The position numbers and the translations under genes were made by a program. A stretch of DNA of 64,000 nt from positions 59,481,001 to 59,545,000 of the forward strand of contig CM073887.1 in NCBI GenBank assembly GCA_037176705.1, in the 5' to 3' direction. Positions within the stretch are counted from its first letter, which is position 1. Every line of letters starts with the position of its first letter. Positions 12,596 to 26,100 of the stretch are shown in pieces. Below the pieces are notes generated by a model. The model made no database searches. It was not told the origin of the DNA and saw only the letters and a program-made list of their open reading frames with translations. Source of the DNA: Molossus alvarezi (lineage: Eukaryota > Chordata > Mammalia > Chiroptera > Molossidae).

Positions 12596-14080
12596 TTAAT
12601 TTTTTGGTATTTTAATTACTATGTTTTTTGGTGTGGGCCTCTTTGGGTTCTTCTTACTTGGGGCTCTCTGTGCTTCTTGAACTTGAATGCCTTCTCCCTT
12701 TACCAAGTTAGGGAGGTTTTCTGTCACTATTTCTTCAAATATATTCTCTAACCCTTGCCCATTTTCTTCATCTTCACAGACTCTTATGATGCAAACATTA
12801 TTACATTTCCAGTTATCCCACAGTTCTCTTATGCTGTCTTCCTGTTTTTTAATTGTTATTTCCTTTTGGTTGATTTTTTCTACCCTGTCTTCTAATTCAC
12901 TGATCTGATCCTCAGCTTCCTCTACTCTGTTCGTTAGTCCTTCCAATGTGTTCCTAATTTCTGCTATGTCATTCTTCATTTCCACTTGGTTTGTTTTCAA
13001 TGTTTCTTTTTTTTTTTTTTTTAACTTCAAATAGTGAACAAATTTTATTTTATTTTTTTTTCTGACTTATATGAATTTTTATTTATTTTTTTGTTACAGA
13101 TATTTTAACTTTTTACCCCATTGGCACCCCCACCCCACCCCCGCCCCGTCCCCTGCTTAGTTGCCCATGTCCATTGGTGATGCATACATGCATATAAGTT
13201 CTGTGGTTTATCTCTTCCCACCCCCCCACCCCCCATCCCCTCTTCTGAGGGATGTCAGTCTGTGCCCTACTTCCATGTGTCTGGGTCTACTGTATTCCTC
13301 AGACTGTTATGTTCATTATATTCCGTATATAAGTGAGATCATGTGGTATTTGTCTTTTTCTGCTTGGCTTCTTTCACTTAGGATAATACTTTCCAGGTCC
13401 CTCCATGTCGTCTCAAAGGATAAGAGATCTTTCTTTCTTACCGCTGCATAGTACTCCATTGTGTATATGTACCACAGCTTTTTTATTCATTCATCTACTG
13501 GTGGACACTTGGGCTGTTTCCAGATCTTAGCTATTGTAAATAGTGCTGCTATGAACATGGGGGTACATATCTTCTTCCTGATTGGTGTTTCAGACTTCTT
13601 AGGGTATATTCCCAGCAGTGGGATCACTGGGTCAAATGGAAGTTCAATTTTTAATTTTTTGAGGTAGCACCATATTGTTTTCCATAGCTGCTGCACCAGT
13701 CTGCATTCCCACCAGCAGTGTATTAGAGTCCCCTTTTCTCCACACCCTCGCCAACACTTGTTGTTTGATGATTTGTTGATGGCAGCCATTCTGACAGGTG
13801 TGTTTTAATTTGCATCTCTCTGACAATGTTTCTATATCTTTACTCATGATGCTGATGTCCTTACTCATGCTGTTGAGCTTCCTCAAGATCATGGCTCTGA
13901 ACTCTACCTTTGATTATTTGCTTAGCTGCATTTCATTGATCTCATCCTCAATAGAGTTCTCTTGTTCTTTCATTTGGGATTTGGTTCTTTGTTTCACCAT
14001 TTTAGCTATCTCAGTGGATTTTGGAGCCTGCCTAATTTTCCCTGTGGGTGCTGGTGTTCTGCTGTTTGTGGCTCCCTCTA
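12596..14080 (-). pseudogene. L1 ORF1 remnant, split by an L1 insertion
   Basis: The N-terminal part lies near 13834-14030 and the coiled-coil/RRM part at 13007-12596 (EAEDQISELEDRVEKI, then NVCIIRVCEDEENGQGLENIF). An L1 fragment at 13008-13823 separates them. Confidence 0.75.
13008..13823 (-). mobile_element. 5'-truncated L1 inserted in an L1 ORF1
   Basis: Carries the ORF2 C-terminus on the minus strand ([36 protein letters not shown]) and the L1 3' UTR, ending in T-rich sequence on the + strand. The TSD CAATGTTTCT is perfect at 12998-13007 and 13824-13833. Confidence 0.9.
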
Positions 14081-15775
14081 CTGGGTTTGGATGAGTCTGG
14101 GTGGGCCCATGTTAAACACCGCTGTCAAGTCTTACTTTCCTGAGTAGATTTGCAAGTCCAGGAAAGGTTCAGTTATCCTCTAGCTTTTTCCTAGTAGCTA
14201 GTAGTCTCAGTTACTCAGTGCCTTGGAATGTAGCCCTGGTGTTCTGCATAAGAGGATTTCCAGAGGGTGGGATAGACGCTGGTTGTTAATGAGCCTCAAT
14301 TTGCATTTCTTTGCCTCACCTGGGAAAGGCTGAATCTTTGAGGGTGGGGCTGCTGCTTTTCCCCACAGCTCTGGGAAGGAGCACACTGTCCACTGTCCTT
14401 TGTGGCCACAACTCAGCAAAAACTCTGAGTGCCCTCCAAATCCCGGGTGTCCCCACAGAGTTCCAGCCCAGTCTCCTCTCCCTCTGCTGTAGCCCCCAGA
14501 TAAGTGGCTGTGGCTATTTTAGCACTCTCTCCCTGCTCTCTGTGCTATGGAGCGGGCTTGGTCTTTATTTCCCAAGGGCGCCGCTCACAGCTAGGACTGC
14601 TGCTGTCCATGGGCTCCCAGCCTGCCACCCTCTAGCGCCTCCACAGATCCTACCAGTGTCCCTGGTTATATGGTCCTGTTCTGCTGCTTTTCTGTTGCTT
14701 TTTTCTGAGGATTTGTCTTTATTTCAGTTGTAATTCCCATTTGGTCCTGGGAGATCGTCTGCGTAGCTTCTATTCACTCTGCCTCCATTTTCACATCCTC
14801 TATGCCTATATTTTGCACAGCTGGGTAGCACAGGCTTTCCCAGTGTCCTGGAACCGTATAGGTCCCATGGGTAACTGGATCGCACAGTCCCTCTGGGAAC
14901 CAGGTTCTATGCCTATGTTATGGGCTGCTGGGTCACACAGGTCTCTCTGGTGCTTCAGCACCCCACAGGCCCTGTGGGTAACTAGATCATGCAGACCCTG
15001 CTGGGTCACATAGGTCTCCCTGGTGCTTCAGCACCCCGCAGGTCCTGGGGGTAACTAGATTGCACAGTCTCTGCTGGGTCACACAGGCCTCTCTCTTGCC
15101 CCCGCACCCTGCAGTTCCCGTGGGCGGGCAGCTAGATGGCACCTGTCTCTCTAGGATTCTGGCTTCCCACTGCTCTTGTAAGCTAATAGACCGCACAGGC
15201 CTCTGTGGAGCCCCAGGTCCCACAGCTGGCAGCTGGCGAGTGCTGCTGCCCTGTGCTGCTGTAGTTTGGGGTGTGGGGGGGTCTCAGCTGCTGGTCTGTG
15301 CTTCTGTTGCCTGGGGATGGATGTCTGCTTCCCAGGCTCTGTTACTGGGGGATATCTTGACTCTGATTGGGCTGCTACTATGAGGGATTGTGCTGGGCTC
15401 TGGGCTGTCTGCGGCTTCCACAGCCAGAACCTTAGGAACTCCACTACTGTGCACCAGTCTATGTTGACAGAGAGTGTCCACTGGTTCAATGGTGCCAGGT
15501 GCACTGGTGGACTCAGGTTGCTGGGCCCTAGCCACTCCCACTGCCTCCTCCCAAGAAAGACCCAGGATCTTTCAAAATGGTGGGACCTCCCCGCTGTACA
15601 GGGAGAAGTGCCCTGAAGGGCCGCTTACCGTAGTAGCCAGCTGTTCCTGTCCACAGCACAGGAAACTTCTGCTCCGAGGCTCTGCCCTGCTCGGGTTTGG
15701 TCGTCCAACTTCACATCCACTCACACTCTCTCACACACTCTCCCTCCCTTCGTTCCTGCCCGCCACCATCTTTTC

Positions 15776-16480
15776 CCAATATCAGGAAAAAAATTGTTTA
15801 CCCCTTTTCCTGTCTAGTACCATCAGTATTCCTGCCCCATAGACTAGGTCAAACTTCCATTTATACATTTCCATAGCACCCTAAATTTTTTCTTCATAAT
15901 TCTCATCCTATTTGTATGTGACAGTTCAGTGGCTGTCAATTCCCTGAGGGTTGTTTGGGGTGCTCTAGAAGCAGACCCAAAGCAATAATTCAAGTGTAAG
16001 AAGTTTATCCAGAGGCAATTCCAGGAAGCCCCAGGATAGGAGCAGAGCAGTCATGCAGGGAAGAGAAGGCAGCCAGTAAAAGGTGTTAAACAGGTTACCA
16101 CATTGGCGACTAAGGCTCAGTTCTCCTGGGACCTCTCAGAGATTGTGGAAAACATGTACCTTAGTTATTTCAGTCAAAGGGTGAGGGAGCTGGGGTGCTC
16201 ATTTACCAACACTAGTCAATCATTGGTTGAGGTCTGCTCCCAGGGTTGAGGCCACCACTTCTGACCTGCCCTTTGCATGGGCCAAGCCAGTTTTAATGGC
16301 CAAAGATACAACTCCTCAGGCAGGGAGTTGTAACAGCTGGCAAGTAGGAAGGCCATGGCAATGATGCCAATGAGATATGGGTGTAGCACCCTCCTGTAGG
16401 GAAGGATGATATCTGTCTTACTACCCCTGTATCCCAGTGCCTGACACATAACAAACATTGGGTAAATATTGGTTACTTGA
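15776..16480. other. Unassigned intergenic DNA
   Basis: No gene. About 16390-16475 resembles an L2 3' end ('cagtgcctgacacataacaaacattgggtaaatattggtt'). The rest is not recognized. Confidence 0.4.
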
Positions 16481-16689
16481 ATCAAAAAACAAATAAACAG
16501 ATTAAGTTAAAATTTGTAGTGTTTCTATGTGCATTGCCTTATTTTTTTCACAGCAACAAAAACAATAATTCATTAATAACATCAAACATCATAGTTAGCA
16601 TTCAAATTTGTCCAATTAGATCATTTAAAAAGACATATGCCTCAAAGCACAATTCCAAATACACCCATAAGGTGCATTGCCTTATTTAA

Positions 16690-17045
16690 TTTTCAATTTT
16701 AGAAATGCAAAGAAACAGAATTGAAACACACTCATAAACACAGAGAACAGACTGGTGGTTGCCAGAAGGGTGGAGGGTTAGGGGACTGAGTGAAAAAGGT
16801 GAAGGGATTGAGAAGTAGAAATTGGTAGTTACTAAATAGTCATGGGGGTGTACAGTACAGCATAGCGAATATAGTCAATAACATTGCGATAACTATGTGT
16901 GGTGCCAGCTGGGTACTGAAAATATCAGGGGGGACATTTTGTAAAGTATATGACTATCTAAGCACTATGCTATATACCTGACACCAATACAAAATAATAT
17001 TAAAAGTAAAATGTAATTAAAAATTAAAAAAAACAAAAACAAATA
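16690..17045 (+). mobile_element. Old L1 3' UTR
   Basis: Landmarks include 'gaacagactggtggttgccagaagg', 'aatagtcaataacattgcgataac' and an A-rich end at about 17030. Confidence 0.55.
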
Positions 17046-17144
17046 CAAAGATTCCTTAGCAATTATTTGGTTCATCACAACTTTGCTGGCTTCCCTATTA
17101 TCTTTCCAGTTTTCCTGGAAAATAAGAGACTGGCAAAGGAAGCA

Positions 17145-17335
17145 GTATAGCATCATCTGGGGAGAGAGGTAAACCTGGGCTTGACCTCCCTAGCTGTGTT
17201 ACCTTAAGCAACCTGCTTAACTTCTTTGGGCCTCTGTTTTCTCGCCTATACAACTGTCACCAGCTTGCTTTCAGGAGTCATTGAGACATTATTGTATGCC
17301 ATTTACCTCAGTGCCTGATGTAGAGGGACTTCTTC
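17145..17335 (+). repeat. MIR SINE, old
   Basis: MIR core order: 'aacctgggcttgacctccctagctgtgttacc', 'cttctttgggcctctgttttc', then 'cagtgcctgatgtag'. Confidence 0.6.
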
Positions 17336-17814
17336 ATAAATGGTAAGGCTCATGCTCAATTATTTTTATTGAGGTGAAATCCAGGTGACATAAAATTAAA
17401 TACAGCAACATGATAGGAGTAGTTATTTCAGGGCAACAGTTTTTCCATTTAGGGTGACATTCAAAGTCCCATCATAAATACTTCTACCTCAAACTGCAGG
17501 ACCACTGGGTGATGAGCAGGTGACTGGCAGTCTTGCAGTCAGTAAACCAAACAGTCAATTATCTGCCCCATACACATCAAATAAAGTGTTGGGAATCAAA
17601 CAGGAGAGTAGCAATATAAAAGTCCTATGATGAAAAGGGGAGAAGAGTTAAGACTGAGCGGTCCCTGGTCATTAACAAATGGCAAATCTTTCCAGGCAGA
17701 CTATTAAAGAATTCCTTCTCTGAGAATCCAGTAAACATCTTTTGCTCAAGAAAAACTAAGGATGTTATATGAAGGTACATACTTGCAATTAGTTGATAAA
17801 TAAGTATTAAAGAT

Positions 17815-18235
17815 CTAACATACATACAGTAATTATAGACAACAAAACTGTATTATAAACATTAAACTTGTAAGAGACTAGATCCTAATTGTTCCCACCA
17901 CTAGAAGAAATGGTTCATTATGTGACATGACAAAGAGGTTAGTTAGTGCTACAAAGGTAATTATATTGCAACATAAATTTATCAGATCACTAGGTTGTAT
18001 AAGCATACCTTGGATATATTACCAGTTGGGTTCCAGACCATGGCAATAAAGTGAATATCACAATTAAATGAGTCATATGAATTCTTTCTTTCCCAGTGCA
18101 TGTAAAAATTATATTTACACAATATTATAGTCTATTAAGTGTGCAATAGCTTCATATCTAAAAAATATACATATCTTAATTTAAAATATTTCATTGTTAA
18201 AATAAACGCTAACTATCATCTGTGAAAATGGCACC
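17815..18235 (+). mobile_element. Old L1 3' scrap followed by a Tigger-type DNA transposon fragment
   Basis: About 17815-18000 resembles an L1M 3' end. From 18001 ('cataccttggatatattaccagttgggttccagaccatggcaataaagtga') the sequence matches a pogo/Tigger-group element common in mammals. Both are decayed. The stretch 17336-17815 is old L1-like or unassigned. Confidence 0.5.
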
Positions 18236-18239
18236 AATA

Positions 18240-19611
18240 AAACTAAGAAACCAATCCCATTTGCAAATGCATTTTTTTAAAGAGTGAGAAAAAATTTAAC
18301 CAAGGTAGTAAAAGACCTGTACTTGGAACATTACAAGACATTGAAGAAGGTACAAATAAATGAAAACATATAGTATGCTATGATAGAAAGAATTAACATC
18401 ATTAAAATGTCCATGCTACTTGAAAAATTCTATAAATTTAATGCAATTCCTATCAAGATACCAATGGCATTTTTCATAGAACTAGAACAAATAATCTAAA
18501 ATTTTATATGGAACCACAAAAGATCCTGAATAGCCAAAGGAATGTTGAGAAAGAAGAACAAAATTGGACGTATCATGCCATGTAATACCAAACTATTCTA
18601 CAAGGTTACGCTAATCAAAACAGCATGGTACTGGCATAAAAAATAGACATATAGATCAATGGAACAAAATAGAGAACCAGAAGTAAATCAATGCCAATAT
18701 GGTCAATTAATATCTGACAAAGGATGCAAAAACATACAATGAGGTAAATACAGTCCATTCAATAAATGGTAGAGGGAAAATTGGACCGATATATGCAAAA
18801 TAGCGAAATTAGACCACTTTCTTGCACCATATGCAAGAATAAACTTTAAATGGATTTAAGACTTAAATGCAAGATCAACAAAACCATACAATTCCGGAAA
18901 AAATATAAGTGGTAAACTCTCTGATATTTCTTGTAGCAATAATTTTTTTCTGATATAGCACTTTGGGCAAGGGAAACAAAAGAAAAAATAAACAACCCTA
19001 GCCGGTTTGACTCAGCGGTAGAGCGTCAGCCTGAGGTCGAGGGAGGCCCGGGTTTGGTTCCCGCTAAGGGCATGTACCTCGATTGCAGTTTGTCCCTGGC
19101 CCTGGTTGGGTCGTGCGGGTGGCAACCACTCGATGTGTCCCTTTTACATCAATGTTTCTCTCTCTCTCTCTCCCTCCCCACTCTATCTGAACAAAAAATG
19201 GAAAAGTGTCCTCGGGTGAGGATAAAAAAAAAAAAAGAAAGAAAAAAAATAAACAAATACGACTACATCAAACTAAAAGGGTTTTGCATAGCAAAGGAAA
19301 TCAACAAAATGAAAAGACAACCCACTGAATGAGAGAACAGATTCATCAAGTATACATCTGATAAGGGGTTAATATCCAAAATTTATAAAGAACTTATAAA
19401 ATGTAACATCAAAAAATCCAATTTAAAAATGGGCAGAGGATCTGAATAGACACTTCTCCAAAGAGAACATACAGATGGCCAATAGACATCTGAAAAGGTG
19501 CTCAACATCACTAATTAGAAAAAGGCAAATTAAAACCACAATGAGATGTCACTCCACACCTGTCAGAATGGCTATCATCAAAAAATCAGCAAACAACAAG
19601 TTTTGGCGAGA
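18240..19611 (+). mobile_element. Old L1 ORF2 3' region, split by a SINE
   Basis: Nucleotide-level L1 ORF2 text ('tggaaccacaaaagatcctgaatagcc', 'aacagcatggtactggca') resumes after the SINE at 18996-19243 with 'aaatacgactacatcaaactaaaagg'. Full of stops. Confidence 0.7.
18996..19243 (+). mobile_element. VES SINE in old L1
   Basis: Head CCCTAGCCGGTTTGACTCAG; tail GGTGAGGATAAAA. The TSD is AAAAAATAAACAA-like at about 18982-18995 and 19243-19255, with A-run length variation. Confidence 0.88.
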
Positions 19612-19736
19612 TGCTTCCTGCATGCTCCCCACTGGGGATTTGGCTCATAACTGGGCATGTGCCCTGACCAGGAATCAAACTGGTGACCTCTTGGTGCATG
19701 GATCGATGCTCAACCACTGAGCCACACCAGCCAGGT
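19612..19736 (-). mobile_element. VES-related SINE, 5' half
   Basis: The minus strand starts CCTGGCTGGTGTGGCTCAG and runs through the tRNA-like head and 'gggcacatgccc' region, then stops. The CT tract and tail are missing. Confidence 0.75.
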
Positions 19737-20480
19737 TGCCATTTTATTCTTTATAACTATGTTCCTCTGTTTCCTTCTTCCTCCTCTCCTCTTTTTCTCA
19801 TCTTGTCCTCCTCCTCCTCCTCCTCCTTTTTCTTCTTCTTCTTCAAAAAGACCCTTTAACATTTCTTGTAATACTTAGTTTGGTGGTAATGAATTCCTTT
19901 AGCTTTTCTTGTCTGGGAAGCTCTTTATTTCTCCTTCAATTTTAAATGATAGCCTTGCTAGGTAAAGTAGTCTTGATTGTAGGTTTTTGCTTTTCATCAC
20001 TTTGAATATTTCATGCTAATTGCTTCTGGCCTGAAATGTTTCTGTTGAGAAATCAACTGACAGTATTCTGGGAGCTCCCTTATAGGTAACTAACTGTCTT
20101 GCTCTTGCTGCTTTTAGGATTCTTTGTCTTTAACCTTTGCTATTTTAATTATGATATATCTTGGTGTGGGCCTCTTTGGGCTCCTTTTGTTCAAGACTCT
20201 CTGCTCTTCATGAACTTGTGTGTCTATTTTCTTCATCAGGTTAAGGAAGTTTTCAGTCATTATGTCTTCAAGTAGGTTCTCAATTCCTTGCTCTCTCTCC
20301 TCTCCTTCTAGTACCCCTATCATGTGATACTGTTGCACTTGATGTTGTCCCAAAAGCCTTAAACTATGGTCACTTTTTAATATTATTTTTTGGTTTTGCT
20401 TCTAATTAGGTGTTTCCTGCTACCTTGTCTTCCAAATTGCTGATTCAATCTTATGCTTCATCCAACCTACTGTTAATTCC
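19737..20480 (-). mobile_element. L1/HAL1 ORF1 fragment
   Basis: The minus strand encodes decayed ORF1 text, including the open piece at 20353-20114 with GVLEGEEREQGIENLLEDIM and VHEEQRVLNKRSPKRPTPR. It contains a TCC/TTC-rich run at about 19805-19852. Confidence 0.7.
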
Positions 20481-20589
20481 CAGGCATACATCATCTTATT
20501 GGGCTTTTCGGATATTGTATTTTTTTTAATTGAAAATCTGTGGCTACCCTGCATTGAGCAAGTCTATTGGCACCATTAAAAAGTATTTT

Positions 20590-20803
20590 ATGCCCTGGCC
20601 AGTTTGGCTCAGAGGTAAAGCATCAACCCATGGACCAGTGAGTCATGGGTTCAATTAGGGTCAAGGGCACATACCTCGGCTGTGGTTCATCCCTGGTCCT
20701 GGTCAGGGCCGTGAGGGAGGCAGCCAGTTGATGTGTCTCTCTCACTTTGATGTTTTTCTCTCTCTCTTTCCTCATCTCTTCTTCCCTCCAACTCTATCTG
20801 AAG

Positions 20804-20850
<47 letters not shown>

Positions 20851-20874
20851 CTCCTCAGGTGAGGATTTAAAAAC
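20590..20874 (+). mobile_element. VES SINE with internal (TA)n expansion
   Basis: The 11-bp TSD AAAAGTATTTT is at 20579-20589 and 20875-20885. A (TA)n run of about 40 bp (20808-20847) replaces part of the A-rich segment before the terminal GTGAGGAT. Confidence 0.88.
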
Positions 20875-22143
20875 AAAAGTATTTTCCAATTATAGTTTAC
20901 CATCAATATTAATTTGTATTAGTTTCAGGTGTCCAGCATAGTAGTTAGACAGTCATATACTTTACAAAGTATTCCACCAGATTAAAAAAAAAAAAAAGAC
21001 GGTGGCAGGCAGGACCAGAGAGAGGGACTGTGTAAGAGAGTGAGCTAGTGTGTGAAAGAGTGTGAGTAGATGTGAAGGTGGATGACCAAACTCGTGCAGT
21101 GCAGAGATGCAAATAAGAAGGTTCCTGTGCCAAGGATGGGAGCAGCCAGCTACTGCAATAAGTGGCTCTTCAGGGCACTTCTCCCTGCACCGTGGGGAGG
21201 CCCCACCATTTTGAAAGATCCTGGGTCTTCCCTGGGAGAAGGCAGTGGGAGTGGCTAGGGCCCAGCAACCTGAGCCTACCAGTGCACGTGGCACCATCGA
21301 ACCAGTGGATACCCTGTGTCAACACAGACCAGTGCACAGTAGTAGAGCTGTCAAGGTGCCAGTTGCAAAAATCACAAACGGCCAGGAGCCCAGCACCATC
21401 CCCGACAGTAGCAGCCTGATTAGAGTTGAGATATACTCCCAGCAACAGAGTCTTGGGAGAAGATATCCACACCAGGCAACAGAAGCACAGACAAGCAGCA
21501 GAGCACCATCTCCAAAAACTTCAGCAAAGGCTGAGCAGGACCTGAGCACCACTGGGTAGCAGCACTACCCAGCCATCAGCAGTGGGACCTGGTACTCCAT
21601 CAAGGCCTGTGCAACACAGCTGCTCACAAGAGCAGTGGGGAGCCAGGGATCTAAAGGGACCTGTGCCACAGAGTGGCCCACAAGAGCGGTGCGGCACCAG
21701 GACTCAAAGGGGGCCAGTGTGATCCAGTTCCCCACAGGTCCCCTGGTACAACTCAGCTGCCCACAAAATCGGGGGGAACCAAGGTTCCAGTAGGGCCTGT
21801 GCAACACAGCTGGGAGCTGGGGCTCAAGAGGGTTCTGTGTGACTCAGCCACCCAAGGTGAGAGCAGAGATTACGGCTTCAGCAGGGCCTGAGCAATACAG
21901 CTACAGGTGGCACCAGTGACCAGCTTGGAACACAGCTTCAGAGGGGCCCACACAATCCAGCAGGAGCACCCACCAGGACACACCAGTACCAACCCCCAGT
22001 AGGCAATCCTCCAGGATCCACAGCAGGCAAGAAGCGACACACAACAGAACAGTCTGGGAGGCACAGTAGCCTTATGTGATATACTGTGAGCTGCCTACAC
22101 ATCCAAACATCCCTCACCAGGTCTAGAGCTACCAGATGGCTAA

Positions 22144-23050
22144 AATGAAGAGAGAAAGAAACAACACACAAAGGAAAGAAAAAGAGGAATCACTAGAAAA
22201 GGAACTACAGGAAATGGAAGAAAGCATTCAAAGCAATGATTTTAAGGGTGTTCAAGCAATTTGGTAAGAACTACAAGCAACTTAATAAGAATTATGAAGA
22301 GCTCACTGGGAACTACTTCAGCTTAAAAAGAAAGGTAGAAGCTACACGTAAAAGGGTAGAAACTATGTATAAAAATCAAGAGAAAATAACGAATGACATA
22401 GCTATTATGAAAAATAACTTAGAAGGGTTCAATAGTAGATTAGAAGAAGCTGAAGACCAAATCAGCGACTTAGAAGACAAGGTAGTGAAAAACACCCAAA
22501 TAGAGCAGCAAAGAGAAAAAAATTTAAAAAGCATAAGGAGAGTTTAAGGGAGTTGTGGGACAATATAAAATATAACAACATTTGCATTATAGGGGTACCA
22601 GAAGAAGAAGAATCAGAGACAAAAATAGAGAACATGTTTGAAGAAATAATGACAGAAAACTTTCCTAAACTGGTAAAGAAAAAAGTCACACAAGTCCAGG
22701 AAATACAGAGTCCCAAGCAAGATGAACCCCAGAAGACCCATAGCTAGACACATCATTATGCAAATGGCAAACATTAAAGACAAAGAAAGAATTTTAAAGA
22801 AAGCAAGAGAGACAAAGTTACCTACGAGGAAGCTCCCATTAGACTGTCAGCTGATTTCTCAATAGAAATGATGCAGGCCAGAAGGGAGTGGCATGAAATG
22901 TACAAAGGAATGCAAGGCAAGGGTCTGAATCCAAGACTACTCTATCCAGCAAGGCTATCATTCAAAATTGAAGGAGAAATAAAGAGCTTCATGGGGAAAG
23001 AAAAAAAAAGCTAAAGGAATTTACCACCACTAAACCAGCACTGTAAGAAA
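22144..23050 (+). pseudogene. L1 ORF1 remnant
   Basis: The coiled-coil section is open at 22236-22547 (EAEDQISDLEDKVVKN) and the RRM section at 22553-22747 (NICIIGVPEEEESETKIENM). They are separated by a frameshift/stop near 22547. The C-terminal domain is recognizable in nucleotides near 22850 ('atgcaggccagaagggagtggcatga'). Confidence 0.8.
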
Positions 23051-23107
23051 TGCTGAAAGGACTAATGTAAGAAGAAGAAGAAACAGAGAGAGAGAGGCAT
23101 AAAATTA

Positions 23108-26100
23108 CAATGGCAACTAATAACTATCTATCAATAATTACCTTAAATGTAAATGGCTTAAATGCTCCAATCAAAAAACATAGGATAGCTGATTAAATTA
23201 AAAAAATAAAAACACGACCCATATATATGCTGTCTGCAAGAGACCCACCTCACGACAAAAAACTCACACAGGATGAAAGTGAAGAGATGGAAAATTTTTT
23301 TCCAAGCAAATGAAAATGGAAAAAGAGCTGGTGTAGCAATACTCATATCTGACAAGATAGACTTCAAAACGAGGGCCATAATAAGAGACAGAGAAGGTCA
23401 CTACATAATATTAAAAGGATCAATCCAACAAGAGGATATAACCCTATTAAACATATATGCACCAAATACGGGAGCACCAAAATATATTTAAAAACTTCTG
23501 GAGGACTTCAAGGGAGAGATCTATAGCAACATGATTATAGTGGGTGACTTTAACACACCACTGACATCACGGGATAGAGCTTCTAGACAAAAATGTAACA
23601 AGGACATAGAGTCCTTACAAGACTAACTAGATCAGTTGGACTTCATTGATATTTACAGAACATTTCACCTCAAAGCTGAAGAATGTACATTTTTTTTCAA
23701 GTGCACATGAGACATTCTCAAAGATAGACCACCTTATAGGACACAAAGCAAGTCTCTACAAATTGAAAAAGATTGAAATCATATCAAGCATCTGCTCAGA
23801 TCACAATGGCATGAAACTAGAAATCAATTAAAATAAAAACACACAAAAACATTCAAACACTTGGAGGCTAAACAGCATGTTATTAAACAACAAATGTGTT
23901 ACTAATGTGATCAAGGAAAAATTTAAAAACTTCCTGGAAACCAATGAAAATGAACACACAACATCACAAAATGTAAGGGACACAGCGAACTCAGTCCTGA
24001 GAGGGAAGTTCATAGCACTAGAGGCCTACCTCAAGAAATAAGAAAAATTCCTAATTGACTTTCTAACCCTACAACTTAAAGAACTAGAAAGTAAACAAAA
24101 AGAAAAACCCAGTGCTAGTAGGAGGAAGGAAATAACAAAGGTCAGAGCAGAAATAAAGGACACTGAGACAAAAAAGAAACAATTCAAAAGATCAATGAAA
24201 CAAAAATCTGGTTCTTTGAAAACATAAACAAGATCGATGGACCTTTAGCCAGACTCACCAAGAAACAAAAAGAGAGAAACCAAATAAACAAAATCAGAAG
24301 TGAAAGAGGAGAAGTAACAACTGACACCACAGAAATACCAAAGGTAATCGAAACATACTATGAACAATTATAAGCCAAAAACTTGTACAATCTAGGAGAA
24401 ATGAATACATTTCTGGAAACACACAGCCTCCCAAAACTGAACCAGGAAGAGAGAGAAAACTTGAACAAACCAATAACAACTAAGGAAATTGAAGATGTAA
24501 TTAGAAAACTTTCAGCAAACAAAAGCCCAGGCCCAGATGGCTTCACCGGAGAGTTTTACCGAACATTCAAAGATCTAATACCCATTCTCCTCAAACTATT
24601 CCAAAATATCCAAGAAGACTGAAAACTTCCAAACTCATTTATGAGGCCAGCATAATCCTAATTCCAAATCCGCATAAAGACACCAGAAAGAAAAAACTAC
24701 AGGCCAATATGCCTGATGAACACAGATGCCAAAATCCTAAACAAAATATTATATATTGGATACAGAAATACATCAAAAAAATTATTTGTCACAACCAAGT
24801 GGGAATCTTCCTAGAGATGCAATGATGGTACAATATTCACAAATCAATAAATGTGATATACCACATAAACAAAATGAAAGATAAAAACCATATAATCATA
24901 TCAATAGATGCTAAAAAAGATTTGACAAAAACCAGCACCCATTTTGGATAAAAACACTCAGCAATGTGAAAGTAGAGGGATCATAACTCAACATAATAAA
25001 GGCCATATATGAAAAACTTACAGCCAATATTATACTCATTGGACAAAAACTAAAAGCATTCCCCTTAAGAACAGGAACAAGACAGGGATGACCACTTTCA
25101 CCACTCTTATTTAACATAGTACTGGAAGTCTTAGCTGCAGCAATTAGACATGAAGAAAAAATAAAAGGGATTCAAATTGGAAAGAAGAAAGTGAAACTGT
25201 CCTTATTTGCAGATGACATGATATTGTACATAGAAAACCCCAAATACTCCATAAAAAAAATTTACTAGACTTAATAAATCAATTTGGCAAAGTGGCAGAA
25301 TACAAAATTAACATCAAGAAATTGATGGCATTCTTATACACCAATGATGAACTCACAGAAAGAGAAACTAAAAAAACAATCCCATTTACCATTGCAGCAA
25401 AAAAATTAAGATACCTAGGAAAAAACTTAACCAAGAATTAAAGGACCTCTTCACAGAAAACTATAGGTCATTGAAAAAAAGAAATAGAGGAAGATATACA
25501 AAAGTGGAAGCACATACCTTGTTCATGGATTGGAAGAATTAACATCGTTATAATGTCCATACTACCCAAAGCAATCTATAGATTCAATGCAATCCCCATC
25601 AAAAGACCAATGACATACTTCACAGAACTAGAACAAACACTTCAAAAGTTCACATGGAACCAAAAAAGACCCTCAATAGCCACAGCAATCTTGAAAAAGA
25701 AGAACAAAGTAGGAGAGATCACATTACCATATATCAGGTTATACTACAAAGCCACTGTGATCAAAACAGCCTGGTACTGGCACAAGAACAGGCAGATAAA
25801 TCAATGGAAAAAACAGAGAACCCAGAAATTGACCCAAGACAATATGCCCAATTAATACTTGACAAATGTGGCAAGAGCATACAGTGGAGTCAAGACAGTC
25901 TCTTCAATAAATGGTGTTGGGAAAATTGGACAGCTACTTGCAAAAAAATGAAGCTACACCACCAACTTACACCATTCATAAGAATAAACTCAAAACGAAT
26001 AAAAGATTTAAATGTAACTCATGAATCCATAAAAATTATAGAAGAAAATGTAGGCAACAAAATTTCAGACATCATATACAGCAGAACTTTCACTGATACA

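Larger units (their letters stand above)
10878..15775 (-). mobile_element. L1 with 5' end but lacking 3' part
   Basis: Read right to left: the 5' end is near 15775 (forward CGCCACCATCTTTT, reverse AAAGATGGTGGCGGG), with a 5' UTR to about 14090, ORF1 to about 12596 (split by an L1 at 13008-13823) and ORF2 from 12265. ORF2 covers the endonuclease and stops near 10878, before the reverse transcriptase. No poly(A) tail or 3' UTR follows. Frames are broken. Confidence 0.75.
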
